A stretch of 64,000 nt of DNA from Klebsiella sp. BIGb0407. GTDB taxonomy: Bacteria > Pseudomonadota > Gammaproteobacteria > Enterobacterales > Enterobacteriaceae. The notes beneath the pieces are model-generated. The model was not told the origin of the DNA. It saw only the letters and a list, made by a program, of their open reading frames with translations, and ran no database searches. The DNA is taken from positions 62,001-126,000 of the forward strand of contig NZ_JANUEQ010000006.1 in NCBI RefSeq assembly GCF_024807845.1, in the 5' to 3' direction. The position numbers and the translations under genes were made by a program. Positions 46,939-56,035 of this stretch are shown one piece after another. The stretch's first letter is position 1. Every line of letters begins with the position of its first letter.

Positions 46939-47241
46939 GTGCAAATAGTGGATTTTTTTCGTGCAGCGGTATTAAAGAGTAGTGACTCTGCATTTCGACT
47001 TGCCCTTGATAGTGATGAGAATATTAATTTTGCAAGAACAATAATTTCTGCAAAAAATAAAGGTGCACATACGAGGTTAACTAAACTAAAACCTAAAGAA
47101 ATTAATTTTCATTATACTCTGATGAAAACTAAAAAATATGATGCTTTTTTAATGATGATTGATTATCTTGAAAAGAATAATTCAGAAGTTACTATGTCGA
47201 GGTATGATAATGGTGATCGCTGGTGGTTTACCAGGTCCTGA
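46939..47241 (+). CDS. Small protein of unknown function, tandem paralogue 2
   Basis: 100 residues if translation begins at GTG 46939, nine bases after AAGGA. Paralogue of the preceding gene, which also shares its 5' untranslated sequence (TATTATAAGGAT). Aligning the leaders puts ATT (46936) where copy 1 has ATG, so the start codon appears to have mutated and GTG one codon on, or ATT itself, must serve. Conserved: VDFFRAAVLKSSDSAFRLAL, FARTIISAKNKGAHTRL, FHYTLMKTKKYDAFLMMIDY. The C-terminus differs (NGDRWWFTRS). Function unknown. Confidence 0.62.
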   Translation: MQIVDFFRAAVLKSSDSAFRLALDSDENINFARTIISAKNKGAHTRLTKLKPKEINFHYTLMKTKKYDAFLMMIDYLEKNNSEVTMSRYDNGDRWWFTRS

Positions 47242-47290
47242 AATATCTGATTGAAACAATAATAATTATTGTATATCAAGGTTATATTTT

Positions 47291-47329
47291 ATGACTAAAA
47301 GCAGAGGATAGTTTTCTGCTTTTAGTCAT
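47291..47329. terminator. 15-bp perfect hairpin between the small genes and ettA
   Basis: ATGACTAAAAGCAGA (47291-47305) pairs perfectly with TCTGCTTTTAGTCAT (47315-47329), loop of nine bases. It lies between convergent genes and probably terminates both sides, although the T-run is weak. Confidence 0.7.
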
Positions 47330-47345
47330 TAGATTAATTTAACTA

Positions 47346-49013
47346 TTATTTCGTAATACGTTTGTACTTGATACGCTTAGGTTCCAGGGCATCAGCACCC
47401 AGGGTACGTTTTTTGTACTCTTCGTATTCGGTAAAGTTACCTTCGAAGAATTCAACTTTCCCTTCATCCTGGTAGTCGAGGATATGCGTTGCGATACGGT
47501 CAAGGAACCAACGGTCGTGCGAGATAACCATGGCACAGCCAGGGAACTCAAGCAGGGCGTTTTCCAGCGCGCGTAAGGTTTCGATATCCAGGTCGTTGGT
47601 GGGCTCATCGAGCAGTAACATGTTGCCACCGACTTGCAGCAGTTTCGCCAGATGCAGACGACCACGCTCACCACCGGACAATTCGCCAACGCGTTTACCC
47701 TGATCAACGCCTTTGAAGTTAAAGCGTCCGACATAAGCACGGCTTGGCATTTCAGTGTTACCGACCCGCATGATATCCAGCCCGCCAGAAACTTCCTCCC
47801 AGACAGTTTTGCTGTTGTTCATCGAATCACGGAACTGATCGACCGAAGCCAGTTTTACGGTTTCACCCAGATCAATAGTACCGCTATCTGCTTGTTCCTG
47901 GCCTGACATCATACGGAACAGAGTAGATTTACCGGCACCGTTCGGACCGATGATGCCGACAATCGCTCCTTTCGGTACTGAGAAGGAGAGGTCATCAATC
48001 AGCAGGCGGTCGCCGTAAGACTTACGCAGGTTGCTAACTTCAACGACTTTATCCCCCAGGCGTGGGCCCGGTGGAATAAACAGTTCGTTGGTTTCGTTAC
48101 GTTTCTGGTACTCAGTACTGTTGAGTTCTTCAAAACGTGCCAGACGTGCTTTACCTTTAGACTGACGTCCTTTTGCACCCTGACGAACCCACTCCAGCTC
48201 TTTCTCTATTGACTTACGACGAGCGGCTTCCTGAGAAGCTTCCTGTGCCAGACGCTGATCTTTTTGCTCAAGCCATGAAGAGTAGTTACCTTCCCATGGA
48301 ATACCTTCCCCACGGTCAAGCTCGAGGATCCAACCGGCGACGTTGTCGAGGAAGTAGCGGTCGTGGGTAATTGCCACAACGGTACCTTCAAAGTCGTGCA
48401 GGAAGCGTTCCAGCCATGCCACGGATTCAGCATCCAAGTGGTTCGTTGGTTCGTCCAGCAGCAGCATATCTGGTTTTTCCAGCAGCAGTCGGCACAGTGC
48501 AACACGGCGACGCTCACCCCCTGATAAGGTGGCAATGCTGGCATCCCAGTCTGGTAAACGCAGTGCATCTGCAGCACGTTCCAGCTGAACATTCAGATTA
48601 TGGCCATCATGAGCCTGGATTATCTCTTCGAGTTTGCCTTGCTCTGCTGCCAGTTTATCAAAGTCAGCATCAGGTGCGGCATACAGGGCATAGACTTCGT
48701 CCAGACGCTTCAGAGCGTTAACCACTTCAGATACCGCCTCTTCGACTGACTCACGAACAGTGTGTTCATGATTCAGCTGAGGTTCCTGTGGTAAATAACC
48801 AATTTTAAGACCTGGCTGTGGGCGAGCTTCACCTTCAATATCGGTATCGATACCCGCCATAATACGTAAGAGTGTGGATTTACCGGAACCGTTCAGTCCC
48901 AGTACGCCGATTTTGGCACCCGGGAAAAAACTGAGCGAAATATTTTTTAAAATATGGCGTTTCGGCGGGACAACTTTGCCGACACGATGCATGGTATAAA
49001 CGAATTGAGCCAC
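47346..49013 (-). CDS. ettA: Energy-dependent translational throttle protein (ABC-F)
   Basis: 555 residues from the GTG at 49013 (VAQFVYTMHRVGKVVPPK), the E. coli length; the longer frame is rejected. An ABC-F ATPase that binds the ribosomal E site and gates the first peptide bond by ATP/ADP ratio. Two ABC domains: Walker A GLNGSGKST and GPNGAGKST, signatures LSGGERRR and LSGGERGR, and a middle arm. It is convergent with the small-gene pair; in E. coli nadR is its direct neighbour. Confidence 0.96.
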   Translation of the reverse strand: MAQFVYTMHRVGKVVPPKRHILKNISLSFFPGAKIGVLGLNGSGKSTLLRIMAGIDTDIEGEARPQPGLKIGYLPQEPQLNHEHTVRESVEEAVSEVVNALKRLDEVYALYAAPDADFDKLAAEQGKLEEIIQAHDGHNLNVQLERAADALRLPDWDASIATLSGGERRRVALCRLLLEKPDMLLLDEPTNHLDAESVAWLERFLHDFEGTVVAITHDRYFLDNVAGWILELDRGEGIPWEGNYSSWLEQKDQRLAQEASQEAARRKSIEKELEWVRQGAKGRQSKGKARLARFEELNSTEYQKRNETNELFIPPGPRLGDKVVEVSNLRKSYGDRLLIDDLSFSVPKGAIVGIIGPNGAGKSTLFRMMSGQEQADSGTIDLGETVKLASVDQFRDSMNNSKTVWEEVSGGLDIMRVGNTEMPSRAYVGRFNFKGVDQGKRVGELSGGERGRLHLAKLLQVGGNMLLLDEPTNDLDIETLRALENALLEFPGCAMVISHDRWFLDRIATHILDYQDEGKVEFFEGNFTEYEEYKKRTLGADALEPKRIKYKRITK

Positions 49014-49099
49014 AGTGCGACTTTGCCTCTTAATGAAGAAGTAAGATGATGAATAATCATTGGGAAGTGTAGCTGTTTTCAAGCACTAATCCCAGCCTT

Positions 49100-49212
49100 C
49101 CCCGGCCTGCCTGAGCGTTACTTTGGCGAAACATGGCAAATCACCGGGTCTATGGCTGTGACTGGCAAGCTTTACCTGGTGTTTACAGGCAACTTGAATG
49201 ATTTAGGGTATA
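49100..49212. repeat. Degenerate copy of the dispersed palindrome
   Basis: The right end GTGTTTACAGGCAACTTGAA ... TTTAGGGTATA is clear and the inner CTATGGCTGTGACTGGCAAGC region is recognisable; the left end is heavily mutated. It lies in the ettA-slt divergent region, 50 bp before slt. Confidence 0.6.
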
Positions 49213-49259
49213 TTAATTTTGCACGGACATGATGTTGTCAGAAACGAGGAGAGCAGGTC

Positions 49260-51191
49260 TTGAAAGCGAGAAAAATAGCATGGCATTGTCTGGCTACAGG
49301 CATCAGCCTTATTATGTTGAGCGGCTCTGTACGCGCTGACTCTTTAGCGGAACAACGTATTCGCTACTCAGAAATTAAACAAGCCTGGGACAACAAACAG
49401 ATGAATGTGGTGGAGCAGTTACTGCCTACACTACGTGACTATCCGTTGTATCCGTATCTGGAATATCGGCAATTATCCGGTAATTTAATGAATGAACCGG
49501 CGATTGCTGTTTCTCAGTTTATTCAGGCCCACCCCACATTACCGCCCGCCCGGAATCTGGTTCCGCGTTTTGTTAATGAACTGGCTCGTCGCCAGGACTG
49601 GCGTGGATTACTGGCTTTCAGTCCGCAGCCGCCGACTACGGTCGATGCGCAGTGTAATTACTACAATGCTAAGTGGAATACCGGTGACACAGCTGCTGCC
49701 TGGGAGGGAGCCAAAACACTGTGGCTGACAGGCCGAAATCTGCCAGCAAGTTGCGACAGATTATTCTCTGCCTGGCGTGCCTCAGGCCAGCAGCCACTTG
49801 ATGTTTTTATGGAACGTATACGTCTGGCAATGAAAGGCGGGAACAGTACGCTGGTTACCTCACTGGCACAGCAATTACCTGCCACCGATCTCGCCTTGAC
49901 GACGGCTATTATTGATCTGCAAAAGAAACCCACTACGGTTCTGGATTTTGCACGCAATACCACACCCACCGATTTCACCCGTCAGGCGGTGATAACGACT
50001 TTCAGCCAGCTGGCACGACTTGATGTTGATAATGCACGTCTGATTATCCCGGCGCTGCAAACGGCCCAGAAGTTCACCGAAGAGCAGGTTCAGGAACTGA
50101 ATGATATTATTGCCTGGCGGCTGATGGGAAATGACGCGACACCAGAGCAGGCGGAATGGCGTGATAAAGTGATTATGCGGTCGGGATCGACCACTCTGAT
50201 TGAACGCCGGGTTCGTATGGCATTAGGCTCAGGAGACAGTAATGGTCTGAATACCTGGCTGGCACGCCTGCCAATGGAAGCCAAGGAGAAAGATGAGTGG
50301 CGTTACTGGCAAGCCGATTTGTTGCTGGAACGCGGGCGTGATAAAGATGCGAAGGAGATCTTAAGAGCGCTGATGCAGCAGCGTGGCTTCTATCCGATGG
50401 TAGCGGCACAACGTTTAGGTGAGAAGTATAGTCTGCGTGTTGATAATGCCGGTAAAGCGGATCCTACCTTAGTGCAAGGTCCTGAAATGGCGAGAGTACG
50501 TGAGTTAATGTTCTGGGGGTTAGACAATACTGCCCGTAGTGAATGGGCAAATTTAATAACCAGCCGTACTCCCCAGGAACAAGCCGGACTGGCACGGTAC
50601 GCTTTCGATCAGGACTGGTGGGATCTGAGTGTACAGGCAACGATAGCCGGTAAGTTATGGGATCATCTCGAAGAGCGTTTCCCGCTGGCTTATAAAGAAT
50701 TATTCGCCGGTTTTCTAAAAGATAAAACGGTTTCACAAAGTTTTGCGATGGCGATAGCGCGTCAGGAAAGTGCATGGAACCCGAAAGTTCGTTCTCCTGT
50801 CGGTGCCAGTGGGCTAATGCAAGTGATGCCAGCAACGGCAAAAGATACCGTAAAAATATTCAACATTACTGGCTATAGCAATCCGGCTCAGTTACTGGAT
50901 CCGCTGACCAATATCAATATCGGTACTTCCTACTTGCAACATGTTTTCGGACGATTTGAAAACAACCGTATCTTTGCAGCCGCTGCTTACAATGCCGGTC
51001 CGGGACGAGTTAATACCTGGCTGGGTAACAGTGCTGGCAGAATAGATGCCATCGCTTTTATCGAAAGTATTCCGTTTTCTGAGACGCGCGGTTATGTGAA
51101 GAATGTCCTCGCCTATGATGCTTACTATCGCTATTTTCTCGGACAGCCATATCAGATAATGGCTGAGAATGAGTGGCAACGGCGTTATTGA
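49260..51191 (+). CDS. slt: Soluble lytic murein transglycosylase Slt70
   Basis: 643 residues from TTG at 49260, eight bases after GAGGAG (E. coli Slt 645). A signal peptide (about 1-27, ending VRADS), a superhelical U domain of about 350 residues, an L domain (EMARVRELMFWGLDNTARSEWANL), and the C-terminal catalytic domain with the general acid Glu in AIARQESAWNPKV, SPVGASGLMQVMPATA and AAAYNAGPGRVNTWL. It cleaves peptidoglycan to 1,6-anhydro products. The TTG start is unusual but the Shine-Dalgarno and alignment support it. Confidence 0.95.
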   Translation: MKARKIAWHCLATGISLIMLSGSVRADSLAEQRIRYSEIKQAWDNKQMNVVEQLLPTLRDYPLYPYLEYRQLSGNLMNEPAIAVSQFIQAHPTLPPARNLVPRFVNELARRQDWRGLLAFSPQPPTTVDAQCNYYNAKWNTGDTAAAWEGAKTLWLTGRNLPASCDRLFSAWRASGQQPLDVFMERIRLAMKGGNSTLVTSLAQQLPATDLALTTAIIDLQKKPTTVLDFARNTTPTDFTRQAVITTFSQLARLDVDNARLIIPALQTAQKFTEEQVQELNDIIAWRLMGNDATPEQAEWRDKVIMRSGSTTLIERRVRMALGSGDSNGLNTWLARLPMEAKEKDEWRYWQADLLLERGRDKDAKEILRALMQQRGFYPMVAAQRLGEKYSLRVDNAGKADPTLVQGPEMARVRELMFWGLDNTARSEWANLITSRTPQEQAGLARYAFDQDWWDLSVQATIAGKLWDHLEERFPLAYKELFAGFLKDKTVSQSFAMAIARQESAWNPKVRSPVGASGLMQVMPATAKDTVKIFNITGYSNPAQLLDPLTNINIGTSYLQHVFGRFENNRIFAAAAYNAGPGRVNTWLGNSAGRIDAIAFIESIPFSETRGYVKNVLAYDAYYRYFLGQPYQIMAENEWQRRY

Positions 51192-51217
51192 TTACGAGAA
51201 GATTATGTTATGCTACC

Positions 51218-51235
51218 GTACTAGTTAAATAGTAT
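51218..51235. promoter_or_regulatory. Trp operator in the trpR promoter
   Basis: GTACTAGTTAAATAGTAT is one arm-base away from the perfect trp operator core GTACTAGTTAACTAGTAC. It lies 12 bp before the trpR ATG, so trpR is autorepressed as in E. coli. Confidence 0.85.
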
Positions 51236-51246
51236 GGTGGCCTAAT

Positions 51247-51582
51247 ATGACTCAGCTCTCTCAATATTCAGCGGAACAGGCCGAACAAAGTAACCAGGAG
51301 TGGCTTCGTTTCGTTGAACTGATGCAACAAAGTTTCGACAACCAGCTCCATCTGCCGTTTTTGACTCTATTTTTGACGCCAGATGAACGTACAGCTCTGG
51401 GCACGCGTGTTCGTATTATTGAAGAACTACTGCGTGGTAGCCTGAGCCAGCGTGAACTGAAAAACGAGCTGGGCGCAGGTATTGCAACTATTACCCGCGG
51501 CTCAAACAGTCTTAAGTCTGCGCCTCCTGAGTTGCGTACTTGGCTTGAGCAAGTTTTACTGCAAAATGACAAAGCGCCTTAA
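51247..51582 (+). CDS. trpR: Trp operon repressor
   Basis: 111 residues (E. coli 108). Tryptophan-dependent dimeric repressor. [20 protein letters not shown], the [23 protein letters not shown] and the C-terminal helix [14 protein letters not shown] are conserved. It follows slt by 55 bp, and its own operator overlaps the leader. A relic of the yjjX 3' end begins seven bases after its stop. Confidence 0.95.
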   Translation: MTQLSQYSAEQAEQSNQEWLRFVELMQQSFDNQLHLPFLTLFLTPDERTALGTRVRIIEELLRGSLSQRELKNELGAGIATITRGSNSLKSAPPELRTWLEQVLLQNDKAP

Positions 51583-51588
51583 ACTGCG

Positions 51589-51669
51589 TTAACAACGTAA
51601 ATCTCATTGCTGAACGGACTCAGCGCCAGTCAATTCTAGATAACAGGCACCGTCGTGGATGATACCTGC
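51589..51669 (-). pseudogene. Relic of the yjjX 3' end
   Basis: On the minus strand this reads like the last 27 codons of yjjX with indels: GGCGCTGAGTCCGTTC and AATGAGATTTA match GGCGCTCAGCCCATTC and AATGAGATTTA in the real gene. Over the 32 bases from 51598 I count 26 identities, and weaker similarity continues to GCAGGT at 51669. The frame is broken. In E. coli yjjX directly adjoins trpR, so this is the old gene end separated from the intact yjjX by the LysR-type gene. Confidence 0.75.
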
Positions 51670-52066
51670 TTTTACAGGCCATTTATCTTGATGCCTGCAG
51701 AAAATATTTGGATTTATTTGACTTGTTTTTGTTCACATGGTATTCAAGATAGAGCCTGTAAATAAACAAAAAACCAAATGGTTTTGATGCTGATTGAATT
51801 CGGTTTTATCAGTGATGTTACTAACAGCATCTAAATTTTATAACCTGATGTTTTTATTCTCAGGGTGAGCAACACGTCTGTCCTGTATATTAGAAAAATG
51901 TAGGGGCTTTTCTGGGTATTCAACATTTTTAATAATGAATAATATGTTCATTTAATAAGGATGTTATCTGCGGTAGTAAACTTATTATCTCAAATGAAAA
52001 TGTATAGTGTATCCACGTCAGGGATGAAAATAACGAATAATTGAGTAATCTAAAAAAGGAATACTT
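51670..52066. other. AT-rich 397-bp spacer before the LysR gene
   Basis: No gene seen. Strongly AT-rich with several A and T runs. It must carry the promoter of the LysR-type gene and marks the left part of the inserted segment between trpR and yjjX. Confidence 0.5.
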
Positions 52067-52945
52067 ATGTTTATTTCAAATCTGCTACGTTCATTCATCG
52101 TTACCGCAAATAATAAATCAATGAAAGACAGTGCCAGACAGCTTTTTATTACTGAATCACCTTTGTCCAGAAGGATTAGAATACTTGAAGACAAAATAGG
52201 TTGCAGTCTGTTTCTGAGAGGAAGAGATGGTATCAGTTTAACTAAGGAAGGGGAGGCGATATATAATGCCATATTGCCTTATTATAATGATATGGCCAAT
52301 CTGGAGAATGTTTATTTAAGTAAGTGTCATAGCATTAGAAAAGCAGATAAAAAAAACAAATTTAATATTAGCGTTGAGTTTGGTACCGTTGATTTCATCT
52401 CTGAATCCTCATTTTTTAATGTCGATGCCATTGAGACTCTGACATGTAATTATTTTTATGGTGATATTACGGCTAAATTATTAACAAACACAGATATTAT
52501 ATTGTCGAATAATGATTTGTTATTTGATGAAAACCTGGTGACATGTTTTACCTATACGGGTATGGGCATCAATATCCTAAAAGGAAAACAGAGGGGTAAT
52601 AATGTCAATAAAATTATCATATCGGGTTTGTTATCGGGTTATTTAAGTAATATACAAATTAATTGGTGCGAAGAAATATTTAAAAATAATAATCTCAATA
52701 AAAACACAGAGGTCATTATTGCCCATGATATTATGAATTATCGTTCCAGTATCGAACGTGGTGAGGCGATAGGTATCATTTGTAGATCAACAAAGGAATC
52801 CACTCCTGAGGATCTCAATGACATTAAAAAAAGCCCGTTTAAATTGAATGGTCGTGATATAAAAATAAATATCAATATGTATTTTCTTAATAAAAATAAG
52901 ACAATTATTAAGAAAAATTTTATAGACTTATTTGTTGCGGCTTAA
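52067..52945 (+). CDS. LysR-type transcriptional regulator, acquired
   Basis: 292 residues, ATG preceded by AAAAAGGA. The N-terminal LysR HTH (about 1-60) is clear: LLRSFIVTANNKSMKDSARQ, LFITESPLSRRIRILEDKIG and LFLRGRDGISLTKEGE. The C-terminal effector half is poorly conserved and rich in N, I and K. Its AT-rich codon use is unlike trpR and yjjX on either side, a sign of transfer. It is inserted between the yjjX relic and intact yjjX; no co-transcribed partner is present, so its target is unknown. Confidence 0.87.
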   Translation: MFISNLLRSFIVTANNKSMKDSARQLFITESPLSRRIRILEDKIGCSLFLRGRDGISLTKEGEAIYNAILPYYNDMANLENVYLSKCHSIRKADKKNKFNISVEFGTVDFISESSFFNVDAIETLTCNYFYGDITAKLLTNTDIILSNNDLLFDENLVTCFTYTGMGINILKGKQRGNNVNKIIISGLLSGYLSNIQINWCEEIFKNNNLNKNTEVIIAHDIMNYRSSIERGEAIGIICRSTKESTPEDLNDIKKSPFKLNGRDIKININMYFLNKNKTIIKKNFIDLFVAA

Positions 52946-52960
52946 TGTATGATTGGCGAT

Positions 52961-52995
52961 CAGACAGTCATTTATTAATGTTCATTGGCTGTCTG
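52961..52995. terminator. Convergent hairpin between lysR and yjjX
   Basis: CAGACAGTCA pairs with TGGCTGTCTG (10 bp with one G.T), loop of 15 bases, followed by TATTT. The right arm GCTGTCTGTAT is an 11-mer also present in the palindrome before arcA (57641-57651). Confidence 0.65.
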
Positions 52996-53020
52996 TATTT
53001 AAACCCAATAGCGAAACTTC

Positions 53021-53539
53021 CTAACGGCGATAAATCTCATTATGGAATGGGCTGAGCGCCAGCATCACCGCCTGATAATAGACACTACTGCGGGTGAGGT
53101 GACCTGCGGTAAATATCCCTATGGCACCTTCTTTACGGCCAATTTTTTCGATTCCACTGTACCGGGAGATCACCATACCGAGGGTGTTTTCTGTACTGAC
53201 ATTTTGTAGAATAACCTCAGGCAGGGGTAAGGTAGCAGAACGAGCCTCACCATGCTGGTGGGCATTTTCGATAATTACCCAGCTAAAGGTGCTTCCTTCA
53301 TCAATACCGGCTTCAATAGCAACCCAGAAATCAGCATCAGGTTTTAATTTACGAGCATTATTGACACGGTTTTGTGCGCCAGTTTTAGTTTGCTGACTTC
53401 CGAAAGGTTGCTCCGGGACATTACTGTCTACAGCAACAGACTCTATATGGCACGAATCGTCACCATAAATATGAGTGAAGGCCAGCAAAACTGACTGAAT
53501 TTTAGCAGGATTGGTTGTCGCACAGGCTACATGGTACAT
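53021..53539 (-). CDS. yjjX: Inosine/xanthosine triphosphatase
   Basis: 172 residues from the ATG at 53539 ([17 protein letters not shown]), near the E. coli length of 170; the longer frame would overlap gpmB. A house-cleaning NTPase that removes ITP and XTP. Conserved: [44 protein letters not shown]-type, [29 protein letters not shown]. It is divergent from gpmB by 51 bp, as in E. coli. Its 3' end is repeated at 51589-51669. Confidence 0.94.
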   Translation of the reverse strand: MYHVACATTNPAKIQSVLLAFTHIYGDDSCHIESVAVDSNVPEQPFGSQQTKTGAQNRVNNARKLKPDADFWVAIEAGIDEGSTFSWVIIENAHQHGEARSATLPLPEVILQNVSTENTLGMVISRYSGIEKIGRKEGAIGIFTAGHLTRSSVYYQAVMLALSPFHNEIYRR

Positions 53540-53590
53540 AATAGATAAGAACCTCTCATATTTTACATCGTAGTATAACGGATAAAACGC

Positions 53591-54238
53591 ATGGCACAGG
53601 TATACCTTGTTCGTCACGGTGAAACGCTCTGGAACGCAGAACGTCGTCTTCAAGGCCAGTCAAACAGTGCATTGACGGAGCATGGAGAACACCAGGCCCG
53701 GCTCGTCGCCAGACGTGCTAAAGAGCTTAATATTACCCATATTATTTCCAGCGATTTAGGAAGAACCCAGCAAACGGCTGAAATTATTGCGGCGGCTTGT
53801 GGTTTAACGGTGGTTCTTGACCCGCGCTTGCGTGAGCTGGATATGGGAGTACTCGAACGTCGCCTGTTGGACTCGCTGACCGCAGAAGAAGAGGGTTGGC
53901 GCCGTAGTCTGGTAGATGGCTCCCCTGACGGACGTATTCCTGAAGGTGAAAGCATGCTTGAGATGGGTAACCGCATGAATGGGGCGCTGAGTGCGTGCCT
54001 TGAACTTCCTGCTGGTAGCCGTCCGTTACTGGTCAGTCATGGGATGGCTCTGGGCTGTCTTATCAGTACTATTCTTGGTTTACCCGCATCGGCTGAACGG
54101 CGTTTACGTCTGCGTAACTGTTCTATTTCACGCCTGGATTACCAGGAAAGTTCATGGCTGGCTCCTGGCTGGGTTGTCGAAACCGCAGGCGACACCGCGC
54201 ATCTTGATGCCCCTGCTCTTGATGAACTTCAGCGCTAA
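53591..54238 (+). CDS. gpmB: Histidine phosphatase family protein GpmB/YtjC
   Basis: 215 residues, the E. coli length. Phosphohistidine acid-phosphatase fold: catalytic LVRHGET (His9 region), [22 protein letters not shown] and the second His in [10 protein letters not shown]. Annotated as a phosphoglycerate mutase homologue; the E. coli protein is more likely a phosphatase. It overlaps the convergent rob by four bases. Confidence 0.93.
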   Translation: MAQVYLVRHGETLWNAERRLQGQSNSALTEHGEHQARLVARRAKELNITHIISSDLGRTQQTAEIIAAACGLTVVLDPRLRELDMGVLERRLLDSLTAEEEGWRRSLVDGSPDGRIPEGESMLEMGNRMNGALSACLELPAGSRPLLVSHGMALGCLISTILGLPASAERRLRLRNCSISRLDYQESSWLAPGWVVETAGDTAHLDAPALDELQR

Positions 54239-55104
54239 CGCTTTATTGGGATGAGGTACTCACAACGGATCTCCGTAGGTGGTTTCTCGTCCCTGACATC
54301 TTTTTCCGGGAAGAAGCATTCAATATCCTGCCCCTGCCGACGCGTCAGATTAAGCATCGGCATACAGGTACCATAAAGCGTCAGGATAAACTCCTGAAAC
54401 CCAGTCACTGGGCCCTGATAGTCAAACTGAACATAATCGCCACCTTTTAGCAGCACCGGATGCGCATCAGGTAATGCTGCGGTGACATTCTCTGTCATCA
54501 GCGCTGTGGTATAAAAAATTTCTTGCTCATCATCTTTTTCGTTACTCACCTGAACATCATGTAGCCCATACAGCACTTTGGGTATTTTAGGGGAATGACT
54601 CAGGAATTTAGTCCAGAACTGAAGGCGCATTTCATGACGAGAATCTGAAATTTCTTCCAGAGTACAGTTGTAGCTACGGGTTGTACCGGTCAGATGAATT
54701 TCTGGCAAGGTAATAAATTTTGCCTCTGGTGGGGTGAAGCCATCCAGCTGTAACGGCGGGCAGATACCAAAAGCACTCCAGTCAGCAGATCGTCGATAGA
54801 AAGCAGGCGTCAGAGCAAATTGTCTTTTAAAGGCGCGAGTAAATGTTTGCTGCGAGTCAAAACGATACTGTAAGGCGATATCAAGTATAGGACGTGCCGT
54901 CAGGCGTAAAGCAACAGCCGATTTTGACAGACGGCGGCCACGAATATAAGCCCCAATAGCTTGTCCCGTTACTTCTTTAAACATTCTCTGTAAATGCCAT
55001 TTGGAGTATCCGGCTCTGGCTGCCACATTATCAATTGAGAGTGGCTTATCCAGATGGCTTTCCAGCCAGGAGAGTAGATCACGGATGATCCCTGCTTGAT
55101 CCAT
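54235..55104 (-). CDS. rob: Right origin-binding protein, AraC/XylS regulator
   Basis: 289 residues, the E. coli length. N-terminal AraC-type double HTH: LLSWLESHLDKPLSIDNVAA, RAGYSKWHLQRMFKEVTG and DIALQYRFDSQQTFTRAFKR. The C-terminal GyrI-like effector domain (about 125-289) binds bile salts and dipyridyl-like inducers. Rob activates the mar/sox/rob regulon (efflux, porin control). Divergent from creA, the E. coli arrangement. Confidence 0.96.
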   Translation of the reverse strand: MDQAGIIRDLLSWLESHLDKPLSIDNVAARAGYSKWHLQRMFKEVTGQAIGAYIRGRRLSKSAVALRLTARPILDIALQYRFDSQQTFTRAFKRQFALTPAFYRRSADWSAFGICPPLQLDGFTPPEAKFITLPEIHLTGTTRSYNCTLEEISDSRHEMRLQFWTKFLSHSPKIPKVLYGLHDVQVSNEKDDEQEIFYTTALMTENVTAALPDAHPVLLKGGDYVQFDYQGPVTGFQEFILTLYGTCMPMLNLTRRQGQDIECFFPEKDVRDEKPPTEIRCEYLIPIKR

Positions 55105-55309
55105 AAAAACCTCTTATCCTTAACCTGACAGTGACCTGACTAAAGGAGGTGGATGATAGCATTTTTTCTGCTTTTTTCGGGGCAACTTTTGTTTAACAAG
55201 ATGTGCTTCTTTACTTGGATCAATAAAAATCTGATAAGGACTATTGTTAATTAAAGAATTTTTTACTATATCTAACGCATATCTAAAAAGAATAAACTAT
55301 GGTAATACT

Positions 55310-55783
55310 ATGAATCTTAAGGCATTAGCGATTTTTGGAAGTTTGATGGTGTGCAGTTCACTGGCTTTTGCTGAACAAGTTGGCTCAGTGGATACTGCAT
55401 TTAAGCTATTAGGGCCCGATCATAAAATTGTTATTGATGCTTTTGATGATCCTGATATCAAAAATGTCACTTGCTATATCAGTCGGGCTAAAACTGGCGG
55501 GATCAAAGGCGGATTGGGCCTGGCTGAAGATACCTCAGATGCTGCGATTTCTTGCCAGCAAGTGGGGCCGATTGAGCTAGCGGATAAAATTAAGAAGGGT
55601 AAATCAGATGGCGATGTCGTATTCCGCCAGCGTACTTCGTTTATTTTTAAAAAGCTGCAAGTAGTGCGGTTTTACGACGCTAAGCGTAATACACTTATTT
55701 ACCTGAGCTATTCAGATAAAATTATTGATGGTTCGCCAAAAAATGCACTGAGTGCGGTGCCAATTATTCCCTGGAGTAATTGA
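55310..55783 (+). CDS. creA: CreA family periplasmic protein
   Basis: 157 residues from the ATG at 55310, the E. coli length; the longer frame from 55244 is rejected. A signal peptide (about 1-21, ending SLAFA), then [80 protein letters not shown]. Function unknown (DUF1134-like). The upstream Shine-Dalgarno is weak. In E. coli creBCD follow; here an unrelated orphan gene follows. Its last bases are partly repeated at 57584-57609. Confidence 0.93.
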   Translation: MNLKALAIFGSLMVCSSLAFAEQVGSVDTAFKLLGPDHKIVIDAFDDPDIKNVTCYISRAKTGGIKGGLGLAEDTSDAAISCQQVGPIELADKIKKGKSDGDVVFRQRTSFIFKKLQVVRFYDAKRNTLIYLSYSDKIIDGSPKNALSAVPIIPWSN

Positions 55784-55797
55784 TATCTGAATAACAG

Positions 55798-55837
55798 GCA
55801 CCCTGATAAAGAGTAGATTTTAGCGGGGTGCTTTTTT
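55798..55837 (+). terminator. Terminator of creA
   Basis: GCACCC (55798-55803) pairs with GGGTGC (55826-55831); an inner TAAA/TTTTA can extend the stem. TTTTTT follows at once. The next 200 bp up to the orphan gene are AT-rich with no gene. Confidence 0.8.
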
Positions 55838-56035
55838 AAATTAAAATTGTCATAACTGATGATAATAATATCTATTCGTCTTTTTATCTGCGCAGTGACT
55901 TCTCAGATGAACGATTCTGTACTGACTGTATAATTCATTGATTTTTGATATAATCATAACTATCAATATGATAAATATTTGCTCATGAGTAATTATAGCT
56001 ATATATGCTAATAAATATAAAGTGAGGTGTTATTG

